Shown in pieces: positions 1-10,873 of a stretch of DNA of 64,000 nt. Position numbers and translations under genes: made by a program. The notes beneath the pieces are model-generated. The model made no database searches and was not told the DNA's origin. It saw only the letters and a program-made list of their open reading frames with translations. Source of the stretch: Larus michahellis (lineage: Eukaryota; Chordata; Aves; Charadriiformes; Laridae); NCBI RefSeq assembly GCF_964199755.1, contig NC_133901.1, forward strand, positions 23,469,583 to 23,533,582, read 5' to 3'. Position 1 is the stretch's first letter; every line of letters begins with the position of its first letter.

Positions 1-164
1 AATTTTAAGCGTAGATTTATATAAGCTAGAAATAATGTGTGTTGCTGTCATGACCTATTTAAAAATCTTATTTCTAGGGAAACTTTCAGTAAAATTTTGG
101 TAGACTTAAAAATGTGATGCTGATTTAAATCAGTTTAATTAGAACAGTTGTGTATTATACTTAC

Positions 165-357
165 GTTGCTATTGTTATAAGGAGCATATAGCACGCTTTA
201 AACGCAAGGTAACCAGCATAACAGGCCCAGATGTTGTTGGTAAAGTACATAAGAAACAGGGAACCAGCGTCCATTGCAGAAAAAATTCCCAAAACCAGTT
301 CTCCAGAAAGATCCCAGTTTACTTTGGCATATCCAACTGCCATGGATGTTGCTGAAC
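165..357 (-). CDS. SLC19A3: SLC19A3-like copy A, coding exon 3 (193 nt)
   Basis: Acceptor CTTTTTAG, donor AC|GTAAGT. Reads [16 protein letters not shown] through [16 protein letters not shown] to LLITIA. It ends in the same split Thr codon as copy B, so an exon 4 beginning with FQIA-like sequence is expected left of the window. Confidence 0.92.
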
Positions 358-3300
358 CTAAAAAGTTAAAAGTAATAATTAAAACTCTGCAACATCATCA
401 TCATTCTAGAGCCATTGCCTAATTGTGTAAATGGATCATACCAGGAGCTCTTGAGACTGTTATGGTCACAATGGCATCTGATAATGGTGTGGCTTCTACT
501 TTCTGTTAGTGGTCTGGGAGTCTTGTATTTCTTTGGTTGCTTGGGGTTTTTTGGGTTTGGTGGTGTGGGGGTTTTTTTTGGTTTTTTTTTTTTTTTTTCC
601 TCCTTGCTTACAGAGCCTTCACAGACTGAAGTACTCTGAGAAAGTGCCTCACGCCTAAGGCTGGAGGCAGCAGTGTACGGTCTATTGGTGTTGTTCCATA
701 TTCTAACAACTGTGAGCAAAGAGAAGAACAATCCCACCAAGCATTTTCTGCTGAAATATGCATAATGGAGTTTAATTCCTTCACGTAAAGATCTTTATGA
801 AATGAAAATCTGTTGCACTCCCTCTTCCTTCGTGCTTTTTTTTTTTTTTTTTTAGGAAAGTGTCTTTTTCAGTTTCTGGTGAAAAATCTTACGAACTGCC
901 TTTGTCAGTGCTTTATTGACAATCACGTAAAGTAAAAGCCCTTACTTGAGTGTAATATGGTATAAGAAACTCCAGTGCCTTGATATTTATTTATTTTTAA
1001 ATCTCTGCAATAATGATGTTTACTTTTTCTCCCCATCTCAGTTCTGGAGAAATACTGTCTACTGCTGTAAGAAGGTTATCCAGCTCTGGGTTTTTTGTTT
1101 TGTTTTTTGTTTGGTTTTTTAATGCTCCTCTAGCACAGAGGCTCCTGTAGGTTTATGAAAGCTCTTTGAAACACAATATGCTGAGATTAGTAGCTCAAAT
1201 GCAAAAAGAAGCCTGGTCCAGGCAGGTTATACAGCAGAGAGCATCAGTTGCCCAGATGTTTTCAGGCTGGCTAGCACATTACTGCAAACTGGACTTCATT
1301 TGCTGGTTGCATGTGCTCTTCATCAGAATTCAAAAAGGCATAGCAGGCCTACTCCTTTGGTCCATCACTGCTCTAACCAGAGGCTTCTAGTACTGAGAGT
1401 GCTTTCCGTACTCTGAAACAGTATCGAGTGCCAGAAGCAAGAAAGCCCTTGGAAATACTGCTCAAACCAGTAGTCTGGTAGTCTGAGAAGTTTTGGGGTG
1501 GCTTCAGCAAAATGCATTTTCATGCTGATTGCAGGGAGGAAAACTGAGAGTTCCCTGCAGAAACGTGAGATGAAGCTCCTGGTATGAAGGAGACATAGCT
1601 GTGTAAATGTGAGCTTAAAAATGAGGCTCCATTGGTACTGCAGAGCTCTTTAAATTAAGAAGTTGCACTTCAGCCGTATGCCTTCTGTGGCCAAAGAGGA
1701 GTGTCATTTGGACGAACCAAGTAGCTATAAGGAGACTCAGAATGTCTGAGGCTGGAAGAGGCCTCTGGAGATCGCCTAGCCCTCCTAAAAGCAGGGTTGG
1801 TTAAAGCAAGCTGCTCGGGATGGTGTCGAGGTTTTGAACGTCTCCAGGGATGGAGAGTCCACGCCTCTGGCCAGCCTGTTCCAGTGTTAAATCACTCTTA
1901 CAATAAAAATGGTCTTGTATGTTTAAGTGGAAGTTTGTTTAAATTTGTGCCCCTTGCCTCTTGTCCTGTCACTGGGCACCCCTAGGAAGAGCCTGGCCCT
2001 CTTTCCTCCTTCTGTTCAAGTACTTACGCACATTAATAAGATCCCTTGTTTTCTCAAGGCTAAACAATTGCAGTGCTCTCAGCCTCTCCTTGTGTGGCCC
2101 ATCCAGAGGCAAACTCATTGATCAGGATACAGATGCAGTCACAGAGTATTTGTTCTGGAGCACTTATCCTGAAATAGTCTTTAATCTACGGTCTAAACAG
2201 ATCATCTAGAGCAGGGTATCTGTTAATGTGATCTTTTAATTTCTAAAGCACCTAAATTAAGGTGTATTAGAGGGAGGAATAGGCAAGGTGTCATTGAAAA
2301 GGGTTTGCAACTGCTTACTTGGGGCTAAATTCATGGTTTAAAAAGAGCTGTGAACTTAAATTCTTGAAACACTTTGGTGGAATAAGGCTCCTCTAAGAAG
2401 GAAAAGCTTATATATATTTTTAAGTTTATTTTTGAAGACCCAAGTGATAAAGTTGTGCAGTAAAACCATGCTTTGCAGGCAACTTGTATTGTATATTGTA
2501 GGCTGTTGCTGTTGACCTTTGTTCTTGTAGGAAATAAACAGAAAGGCACCAAAGACATTCTGAAGAATGCCATCAGCACAGGATGGGTTAGAAGTAGTTG
2601 CTAATGACCTTTTACTTACCTAAAAATGTTGCTATTGCTTCAACCGCTCCATTGTACACTGCAGAGCTGTGAGAGGGGGCTCTGAAGTCCCACAGCACTT
2701 GGATATAGTTCAGAACCTGGTTGAAGCCTGCTGTAGCCAGAGCCCACCACAGGGACCAGTAGAGAAGTTTCCTAGAGCTGTAGCAGTCCCTCAGGTCCTT
2801 GCTCAGCTGCACCAGGACTCTGAGCACGTGATTCTGGGGCTCGGCGTTATCAGCCTGCGCTTTGGGTGTTGGTCCCCTGTCAGCAGATACGGAGCCTTCG
2901 TCCTCGTGGCAGCTCGATGGCCCGTCGGGGCCAACTGAGGCCACGGCGGCTTTATCTGGTGCTGGGGGAGTTGGCGAGACATCCTTCCTGTGGAAGAACA
3001 TGCTCTTTTGAGGCATTGGGAGGAAAAAGGAACACACGAATGCCAGGGACACGGAAGCCAAAGTAATGGCGTTAAGGTGAAAGTAGGATACGTCTGCTAA
3101 GGAAACCAGCAGCTGTCCCAGCACGGCGGCAACGGTGGCCGCAACCAGGGTGATACTTCTGCAATAGCTCGTCACTCTCTGATAGTGATCGGGGCTGACG
3201 ACGCTGTAGATGTAGGCGTAATAAGCGACCTCAGTGGCTGTCGCCATCCCGTAGAAGAATTCCACCATCTGCATGGCCAGCACTCCATGTGCGAAGAGCA

Positions 3301-5641
3301 GCAAGAGCCACGTGATGATGAAGCTGATGCCCTGGAGGTGGAGGACGGGCTTGTAGCGCGCGTAGTCTGTAATCAGGAAGACTGGGAAAAGGAGTGCAAG
3401 GTAGGAGTATGTCCAAACTGGGAAAATCTGGTTGGTAACCTAGAAGAAAATAAAAGAAAATATTTTTATAAAAATATATTTAAATGTGGATTTTGAAGCT
3501 CTTTGACAATGATATTGAAGGAACATAATAGTGGTGACAGAAAACACTGAATTGTGCAGACTTAAACTGCCTTAAATTACAAAACTGTAAACGTACTCCT
3601 TAAGAGGCAAAGGTAGTGATGCTAGGCTCTACTACATGAACAGGTAGATTAGCTTAAAAAATAATTCTAGTAAAGGCCCATGAAGAAGGCAGATTTTGAT
3701 GCGCAGCTGTTTAAAGCAGTTATAACAGTGTTTGTGTCACAGGAAAGTCTGTCTAGCATCAAATCCTATTCCCCAGAGGAGCTGAAAAAGAATGCCTACT
3801 TACTTTTCACATGAGTCATTGTATACCTTTGGTCACCTCTCTCCTTTGTTACAACTTGGGGGGGGGAAAAAAAGCATATGCCTCTTACGATGGGGGAACT
3901 GGAAATGCACATAGTGAGTGTGTGGCTGTTACTATGTTCACCTTCTATATCTTCTTCAAACATAATGTGTAAGAAGGTAATTTTGGTAAGTTTCTGTTGG
4001 CCTTCAATGCATAGATGGTCTGAAAAGAAATTCTTTCTCTTTTTCTAAAACTGATCTGCATTCAGGTTGGAAGATGCTGTTTACTGTTGCCACTAAAGCT
4101 CAGAGCTTGCCCAGGCAGCTTGACTACAGCTGTGGGGTTGGATACCCCCATCTTTTAGACACAGTCACAGAAAAAGCTCACTTTGGGATGTGCAAGTTGC
4201 CTGTTTTGGGGAGGTCTTATCCAATAATTGCTGGACCTGCTAGGGTATCCATTCATGATCACTCCTTCTCTGCTTAAGCAATTAGACTAGAAAGGAATTG
4301 TTTCAAATGCTGGAAGAACGATAGTAGCTGGCTATCTTTTTACTTCTGAACTCGTACAGGAGCGAGTTGCATGGTGAGCAGCAGGTTCACTATATCTTTT
4401 GGGGTGACTTGTTTTGTTTCTCTGAACTTTAATTAGAATTTTTAAGTGTTTGACTGAAACTTATAGAATTATCTCACCGGATGTGAATTTAGCTGAAAGA
4501 GCCAGTATCTATATTATCCTTATTTTTGAGTTAAGGATTATTGCTGAATCAGAATTAAAGTATCCTATCATGCTATTTGTCTATTTCAGGTACTAAAGAA
4601 AAAAATTTCCCTTTGTGGTTAAAGATAATAAAAAGGGGGGAAACAAAACCCCAACAACCCAAACCATGAATACTTTTTTTTGGAACAAACTTTGGTTTTA
4701 CACTATGCTAGCAGATTCTGCCTTAACACCTGCTGCTGCACATCAAGAATGATTGTTCTTCCTATTAGCTGTATGTGGGTGTACCAAGCTTGTGGTTTCT
4801 AATTATATCATTAGCTCCATGACTCAGCCGCTTGTTAACTATGTCCCCTTTTGTTGGGAAGAGTACTCCTGAAGCAGCCTCTGCTGAACAGAGGAGTAGA
4901 GCAAGGAAACTTGCAGTGCGTGCTTTTGTCAAAAAAAAAAAACAAACCCAAAACAAAAAAAAACCAAAAAAAAACCACCAAAAAAACCCCAAACCAACAA
5001 CCACCAAACACCCAAACCAAACTTTTTTTGAATGTGAATCTGACCTCTGGAGGCTAATGAATGCATGGAACAGCCCTGTGATGCAGGTAATAATCTAACA
5101 GCTCATAAGAGGAAGTCTGCTTGGTTTTCTTATGATTTGCACTTGCTAAGTCGCTATCAGTGTAATCCACTACATCATAAATATAAAAGAATCTTAGTGT
5201 TGCCCCTCCACTGAGGTTCTAGGTGGGGAAAGGAACTAGCTGACCTGATTTTGCTGAAAGTATCAATTTCTTAACCACCAAAGTGGTTTCAAAGTCTTAA
5301 GAATGTAGGGACTTTAAAGTTTTAACCTTCTGCATGAGGTGACTCCTTACTCTTTTCCAGAAGCATCTTAAAAATTAGTCTCTAGATAAAATATTCCTGT
5401 ATCATTGAACACTTAATCTTCCCTTCAGTTATTGCTGTAAGACTTAATGTCTTAAGCATCTTAATTATTACTTAAGAGAATAGTTACATACCTCTTCAAT
5501 CGTTAGGTTTTTGTCCGGTCCAGTTAGATATGGAGTGAGAAAAGATTCTGATGGCCTCATTGCAGAGAAAAATCCATTTGCACAGATGATCACCGTGGGA
5601 TAAATCCAGCTACGGCATATGGCTCCCTTCCAGCAATCCAT
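165..5641 (-). CDS. SLC19A3: Thiamine transporter 2-like gene, copy A (first 3 coding exons; cut by window edge)
   Basis: Tandem paralogue of the copy at 10694-17317, same strand. Visible coding exons are 5641-5492, 3439-2620 and 357-165, together 1163 nt or 387 codons, with exon lengths 150, 820 and 193 identical to copy B. All splice sites are canonical and no stop or frameshift is visible, so it looks intact as far as it can be seen. The two terminal exons should lie to the left of position 1. Exon 1 differs from copy B at 16 of 50 residues and exon 3 at 12 of 64, so the duplication is not recent. Exon 2 encodes an identical protein segment. Which copy is the stricter orthologue of mammalian SLC19A3, and whether this one still carries thiamine, cannot be settled here. 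Confidence 0.9.
536..600. repeat. T/G-rich low-complexity tract
   Basis: Runs of T interspersed with G (ttggggttttttgggtttgg and similar) followed by a long T tract. Same composition class as the A/C-rich tract at 4931-5022 in the opposite orientation. Confidence 0.85.
1738..2115 (-). mobile_element. CR1 LINE fragment, 3' region, degraded
   Basis: Read on the plus strand this follows the reverse complement of the CR1 3' region: a ggctggaagaggcctctgg block, ccagggatggagagtccac, a cttgcctcttgtcctgtcac block, and a cagcctctccttgtgtggcc block. No open reverse transcriptase reading remains. Borders are approximate. Confidence 0.75.
2620..3439 (-). CDS. SLC19A3: SLC19A3-like copy A, coding exon 2 (820 nt)
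   Basis: Same borders and length as exon 2 of copy B. Protein identical from VTNQIFPVW to IATFL. Differs from copy B only at 2828, 2897, 2900, 2924 and 3287, all third-position transitions. The last seven bases before the donor and the introns beyond the acceptor's CTTCTAG do differ. Joined to exon 3 through a split Gly codon (Ser in copy B). Confidence 0.94.
3440..5491 (-). other. Copy A intron 1
   Basis: No exon recognised. Holds a G run near 3858-3866, an A/C run near 4636-4665 and a prominent A/C-rich stretch at 4931-5022. It shows no visible similarity to copy B intron 1 (16844-17167), which is far shorter, about 0.3 kb against 2.05 kb. Confidence 0.75.
4931..5022. repeat. A/C-rich low-complexity tract
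   Basis: About 90 bases almost purely A and C on the plus strand, made of irregular caaaa, caaac and ccaaaa units. Its complement (T/G-rich) appears at 536-600, 7510-7560 and 25966-26026. ORFs rich in Lys, Asn and Pro (or Phe, Gly, Val on the other strand) in these places are artefacts of composition. Confidence 0.9.
5492..5641 (-). CDS. SLC19A3: SLC19A3-like copy A, coding exon 1 (50 codons)
   Basis: Reads [17 protein letters not shown] and later [18 protein letters not shown] to NLTIEE, donor GAG|GTATGT. The Asn45 sequon is retained. Immediately upstream of the ATG is a long T tract ending AAGATAG on the minus strand, which fits a 3' splice site closing a 5'-UTR intron. Residues 6-11 are fully different from copy B (GAICRS against QEKSST). 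Confidence 0.9.
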
Positions 5642-8600
5642 AGTCTATCTTAAAAAAAAAAAAAAAAACAAAAAAACTGCAACAAATTGTGAAAGAATAA
5701 GCACACCAGGAATTTTATAAAGATGCTCTTCGGAGCATTCTTTTTACAAATTAATCTGTAAGTTTACTTTTTAACTAACCCTACTTCAGCTAATGTTTCT
5801 GTCACTAAACGACCGAGCCATCCCAGATGCAGCTTGTAAATGAATAACTTGGATCAAGGTGCTTTGGTGGTGGTAAACTCCAGTCTCTCTATCATCTATC
5901 AAAGGTTGTTCTTAATGACGTACTTAGAATTGAGCGGAGGTATCACAGTGGAAGAATAAAGTTCCATTACGGTCTCACTTCCGAATAAATGAGTAATGAA
6001 ACTGTGAGATTAGAGCTCGTTCTCAGCATGCTTAAGGAGGCTTTTTGCTGTTGATTGGCAGCCTGGGAGCCAAGTGGAACAACAGAAGTGAAGGCCTTTT
6101 TGCAGACAATAAAAGCCACCAACCAGCCAGCTCACAACCCGTTGTGAGCTCGGTTTCTTTAAAATACTCATCATATTTCTTGCACTCCAGTCATTGGAGC
6201 AGGTAAAGAAAGATGCAGAAACTGCCTGCTAATGGTACCTGTTCAGACTTAGAAAAGAGGAATCTTGACTTCACCTTCGAAAGTGATGATCAAAAGGAAA
6301 AGAATGAGTCTTCTTTCTTTGCTGTAGTTAGCACCAAAAGGAAGCCTGAAGAGATTTGGGTTTTTTTAACTTGCTTGTTTTCCATTAGAAAGTCAATTCC
6401 ACTCTTCCTGGAAAACAAGTGAAACAAGAATGTTCTGAAACTTAAAAGAATGAAAGCAAAGCACTGACTGATATTTAACCAAGCTGTTACAAGCTATTTC
6501 TTTTAAAACGTTGAATTCCATTTAATAGCAGGCACTTTTCAAAAGTGCTTCTACTTGCACTGTGAGATATTGTATTTATTAAAACTTAGCATAAATAGTA
6601 TACTATTAAGGCAGTATTTCTTTGACCTCAGAGGAACGTTACAAAAAACAGCTCTAACCTTGAAACTTGATTTTAAATGACTGCCTCTGATTATCATCTT
6701 TCTCTTACAAATCGTTGTATATAAAATGTAGTCGTATTATCCTTAACTCTAGTTCTGCTTTGAAATCTTTTGGTATCTGTTATCTTTTTCAAAATAAAAA
6801 TATGCTAAGCCCTGGACTGATCAATAACATCAGCATAGATCTTGCATCGCTTCCAAATGCACTGAGCAAACGAGTGGCCAGCAGGTGAGCAAATGACTCT
6901 GAAGGTAAGGAATTACCTGTCAAAGCTGCAGCTGTGGTGCCCTTGCTGTGGATTCATGTGCAGTTTCCTCCTAGGATAAACAACCCTTTAGTATTGGAGG
7001 TAGTAAGAAATTTCTGTGTCTTTTAAAAAGTCTCCAAAAAGTTCTTTCTGAAGTTGATAAAATGTTATCAGAATTGAAAAAAGTAATAATCGTAATAAAA
7101 ATTAATCACAGCTCTTCTTGCTCACAGACGGGCAAGCTTTATCCTTGACAGATTTTGTCAGCAAACTGAGTTCTAATTTTAAGAGCAAGCTTTAAGAATC
7201 GTAATAGCTAATGATAAATGAAAACTGACGTGGCAAGAAAGCGACCACTTGATTGCATTTTTGTGTTAATAAATACCTTTAAAAGCTCTGGTCTCCAATT
7301 CATAGATAAGACTTAGCACCTATTTTACAGTTGAGACTGATACTGACCCTCCCCTTTGCACTGGGAATTACTTCTATACAAGGACCAATCTGTCACCTAA
7401 GGGCAAATGGACAAGAAGCTTCCAAATCTAACTTCTAAGCTAAAAAATTAGAACTGCTTCAGAGAAATGCTCCTGCTTTTTGCCTTCCTTTACCTGTGTT
7501 GCTGTGTTGTGGGTTTTTTTGTTTGGTTGGTTTTTGTTGTTTTTTTTGTTTTTTTTTTTTGACTGGACTCCCTACTTTCTTTCAAGGTTCATCAGAGGAT
7601 GGAGCTGACGCTGAAGCTTGCTGGCGGGATGTGTGTTGACACTGGGAGCACATGCTGTGGCCCTCGCAGGAGGGGCCCCGTGTGGTCCCCAGAGCAGCTT
7701 TGTGATCTGACAGCGCCTGGTTGTCTTCTACAGCTACAGAAACTTCTCCCAGTGCTTTGAGTGGGTAGCGCAACCAGGCAGGCAAGTGGTCGGAGAAGCC
7801 AGGCTTGCCTCTGTGTTTCATTCTCTTTACCAACTGCTGCTGAGAAGGGAGAACCGTGGGGAAGGTGCTGCTGGGTCTGTCTGCTGGCCTGCTGAAAGGT
7901 GGCTGCTGACTAGCATTTCCCTGGTAGCCCACGCAGTGCTTGGTTAATACCTGCTTGCTTTGAGTACAAAGGCACAATTTGTTTGCTGCATTGTTGGCCA
8001 GAACTGGCCTTATCAGCTTGCTGAACCGTATCTTCATGGAAGATTTGTGCTTAAACTCACTAATGTTTCAGAGGTAGTTAAGTGTTTTATTTAGAGGGGG
8101 ATATAGCTATGGGGTGATGTGCTCAGCTCCGGATTTTCGTATTTATGTGGAATCCTTTAGTATGCTAGGAGAAAGATAAGCACTTAATACTAAAATCTGC
8201 AAGGAGAGGAGGATTTGTTCCGTTTCCTTTTCCTGCAGGACTAGAGAGCCTGAGGTCGCAGCCTTGCTCATAACCTGCTAGGCCTCAGCTATCTCCTCTC
8301 CAAAGAGTGTCTGTATGTCCATGAACACACAGGTAGATGTGTGCATCTTACTGTTTTGGATGAAATCTCTAACTGTGATTGCTGAGTTAATGCCAATTTT
8401 GCAGGTGAAATCCCAGAGTAATAATGTAAGGCCCTACCTTCCCCTTGCTGCTGTTTCCACCTCCAATGTGTCGTGTCCTTCCTAACACTCCTAAGAGCTG
8501 CCCTCTTCCTTCCCCATTATAGCCCCTTTCAAGCCCCGTGCTCCCCCCAACTCCCAACCTCAGAATCTTTCTTTTGTAAATTTGAGAAAATAGGAATAGA

Positions 8601-10693
8601 TTTTTTTAAAATTTTTTTTAAGTCTTGCCTGTTTTCTGAAGGTAGTGTTCTCTACAGCTGCAAACCAGATGCATTGTGTCTGCATGGTTCCTTTGCTCCT
8701 TATGGCGTTCCATATACAGGGGGGCCGTGAGCTTTGACCAGTTCGAAACAGAAGAATTTTTATGGTTAATTCTACCAGTTTTTCTATCTGCTTTCCTGCA
8801 GCTTGCTACGGCCATCATTTTTTTATTTTTTTTTTTTTAATAATAGCAAAAGCTTCACATGTTGCTGACTCCTTTTGTCAGATGCTACATAGAGAGAAAT
8901 ACTTCCTAACTTCCTGTTTGAGACCGTGGAGCTGGAAATACCAAGTTCCTATTTCTCGCTTAAACACAGCCTCTGGTTACCTTCTAGTTCAGGACTGGCA
9001 CCTAGTTTTTTTTAATGAAAATGCCTCAAAAGAAGTTTCCCACTCCACAAGGAAAAGCAAAACAAAATAGTCCTATCTCTACTGGACTTCGTCCCCGTTT
9101 CTTCAGGCAGGAGTACCGTGCCCTCAGTTCTGCAGTCATAAGACACATATCTGTGCTTAGTGGAGACTGAGTACACCTCCTGCTTTTACAACTGCATCGG
9201 CTAAACCGCTCTGCTTACAGCCAGTTTACAGCTGAGCATGTCCGCACAATACTAAACAAAAAGCCTAGAAAATTAGCTGGGTTCACTTGGTCAAATTCTA
9301 CCAATTCTTCTTGTGACTTGAAACAAATTGCTTCTCGCCTGTCTGCTCTCGCCTCTGGGCAGTTTGTCTAGGTGCAGTATGTGACAATTGTATGAAACGC
9401 ACATATGTCTGTACAAATGATAGCTTGTGTTTCTACAGGAAAAATACGATTCTGTAAAGCCTAAGTATTTTCTATTTTTATTAGTTAGTGTAGGTATTGG
9501 AAGCTAGAAGCAAACAGCAGCACAGAAATAGCTTTAACATATGGATATAATTTATATTAAATCAGGCATTCACTGTGTAAACTCATTTAAGGTCTCTTTT
9601 TTCTTCTGGACGTCCTTTGTGCTGGACTAAATTAGCCGTAGGGCTTGAAGCTTCTTGATAAATTCTGAGATGCTCACCCTGCCAAATCCTTGGCCAAAAT
9701 CAGTGGATCTCCCTCATTTGGCACTCAAAAGCACACATGATGCTAGCTTTTTGTTTCAGTTACACATCTTCTTGGATATTCATGTTAATCTTGAATTTTC
9801 CTGTGAGGAATTGGCCAAATTTATCCACAACATACTTCTCTGGTTTCAGTCCATGCTACTCAATCCCTTTGATATTTTTTTTCTTTTCCCGTTGAAACAG
9901 GAAGACACTTAGTCCTGCATTTAATTTTACTGGAAGCACAAGGAAAGGAGTGGGGCTCTTTCATTTTGTTTTGACTTGGAAGTTTTTCCCTTCTGGGTTG
10001 AGATTGCTATGGACTCAGTATTGTCTTTAGGTTGCAGCTTTCAAATGTGGGCCAAGCAACAATTGTGGCTTAGCGGTGTTTTAGTGAACCTTCTCAGACA
10101 GGCTGTGCAAACCCTGCTTTTCTGCACCATTGCGTGCAAAAGGCCCGCTTCTGGTCTGGGCTTTTAAATTAGAAAGGAGAAGTCTGTCACTGAATTGCCT
10201 GGAGGTATATAGGAAAGAATACAGTGAAGGAAGCACAATCCCTTCTTCCTTGGTTCAGAACAAGGTATGTGCACAGGGGGGACAGACCCTTCACCCACCT
10301 GCATGAGCAAACCTGCACGGAAGCAGCTTGCCAATACCCTATACAAGATTTAGAATGAGCAAGGCAGGGTGCACTCTGATCTTTGCCAGCGTGCACGGTG
10401 GGATGCCAAGGTGGTTACTCTGTTCTTGTTTATAAATTACTGCTGTTAAGCTATTTATGGGCAAGTAAATAAGAATCTAAAGCAACTTATGTTCTCTTCT
10501 TGGCATGGTGCCATTATGGTGATGTCTTAGCTGGCATATGTTGTAACAAAGTGCTGCAGTGATTCAGCGTAGCTTTTCAGGGCTGTGTTGTGTGTCGATC
10601 TGGTGCCGCTGTTCCCTGTGTGCTGCAGTAGGAGCTCTTCTCCCACGAGGGCCTTGCCATGTGAGCCTGTTATCTCGAATCTCTGCCCGACTG
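5642..10693. other. Spacer between the two SLC19A3-type genes
   Basis: About 5 kb that should carry the promoter and non-coding 5' exon(s) of copy A and the 3' UTR and poly(A) site of copy B. No TATA-plus-exon arrangement could be fixed. A T/G-rich run lies near 7510-7560, and a minus-strand ORF of unknown status at 7582-8037. No tRNA or other RNA gene seen. Confidence 0.6.
7582..8037 (-). other. Unassigned 151-codon open reading frame
   Basis: Open from MKIRFSKLIRPVL to a stop after SSDEP on the minus strand, in a locally GC-richer patch directly upstream of copy A. The sequence is rich in Ser, Gln, His and Cys, with no membrane helix, signal peptide or motif I recognise. In frame, the first upstream stop is about ten codons before the ATG. 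It could be a chance ORF, an untranslated exon, or a small lineage-specific gene. Confidence 0.2.
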
Positions 10694-10873
10694 CTACAGC
10701 CGTGTCGCATAGCCAGTTGCAACCTGCTCTTTTGATTCGTGTTCAGCATGGTTCAGATGCTCTTTGCAAGATCTTGCTGTTTTCCTTTTGCATTTGCTTG
10801 AGGCAAGCATGCAAATGCTTCTGATCAAGAAAATCCCAGCTATGACTGCGAAGTAGCTGGCATAAATTAAAAA
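10694..10873 (-). CDS. SLC19A3: SLC19A3 copy B, terminal coding exon (59 residues plus stop)
   Basis: Follows acceptor CTCTCCCAG in phase with exon 4. It encodes the last membrane helix [19 protein letters not shown] and then a Lys/Arg/His-rich cytosolic tail ending GYATRL and TAG. It has no full-length ORF of its own and was found by looking for the family's [15 protein letters not shown] motif in the expected frame. The poly(A) site is not certain: minus-strand ATTAAA occurs near 9920-9925 and AATAAA at 9477-9482. Confidence 0.9.
   Translation of the reverse strand, partial: FLIYASYFAVIAGIFLIRSICMLASSKCKRKTARSCKEHLNHAEHESKEQVATGYATRL

Larger units (their letters stand above)
358..2619 (-). 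other. Copy A intron 2, with low-complexity tracts and a CR1 relic
   Basis: No coding exon recognised. Contains a T/G-rich run near 536-600, a T run near 836-854, another T/G run near 1087-1124 and an old CR1 fragment near 1738-2115. Short ORFs here have no family features. Confidence 0.75.

Noticed and set aside
2669-3496. Plus-strand ORFs opposite SLC19A3 exon 2 (and the same at 16073-16891)
   Set aside because: They are antisense shadows of a GC-rich coding exon. Their similarity to each other merely repeats the exon 2 identity.
4765-5098. Several overlapping ORFs rich in Lys/Asn/Pro or Phe/Val/Gly
   Set aside because: Translation of the A/C-rich low-complexity tract on either strand.
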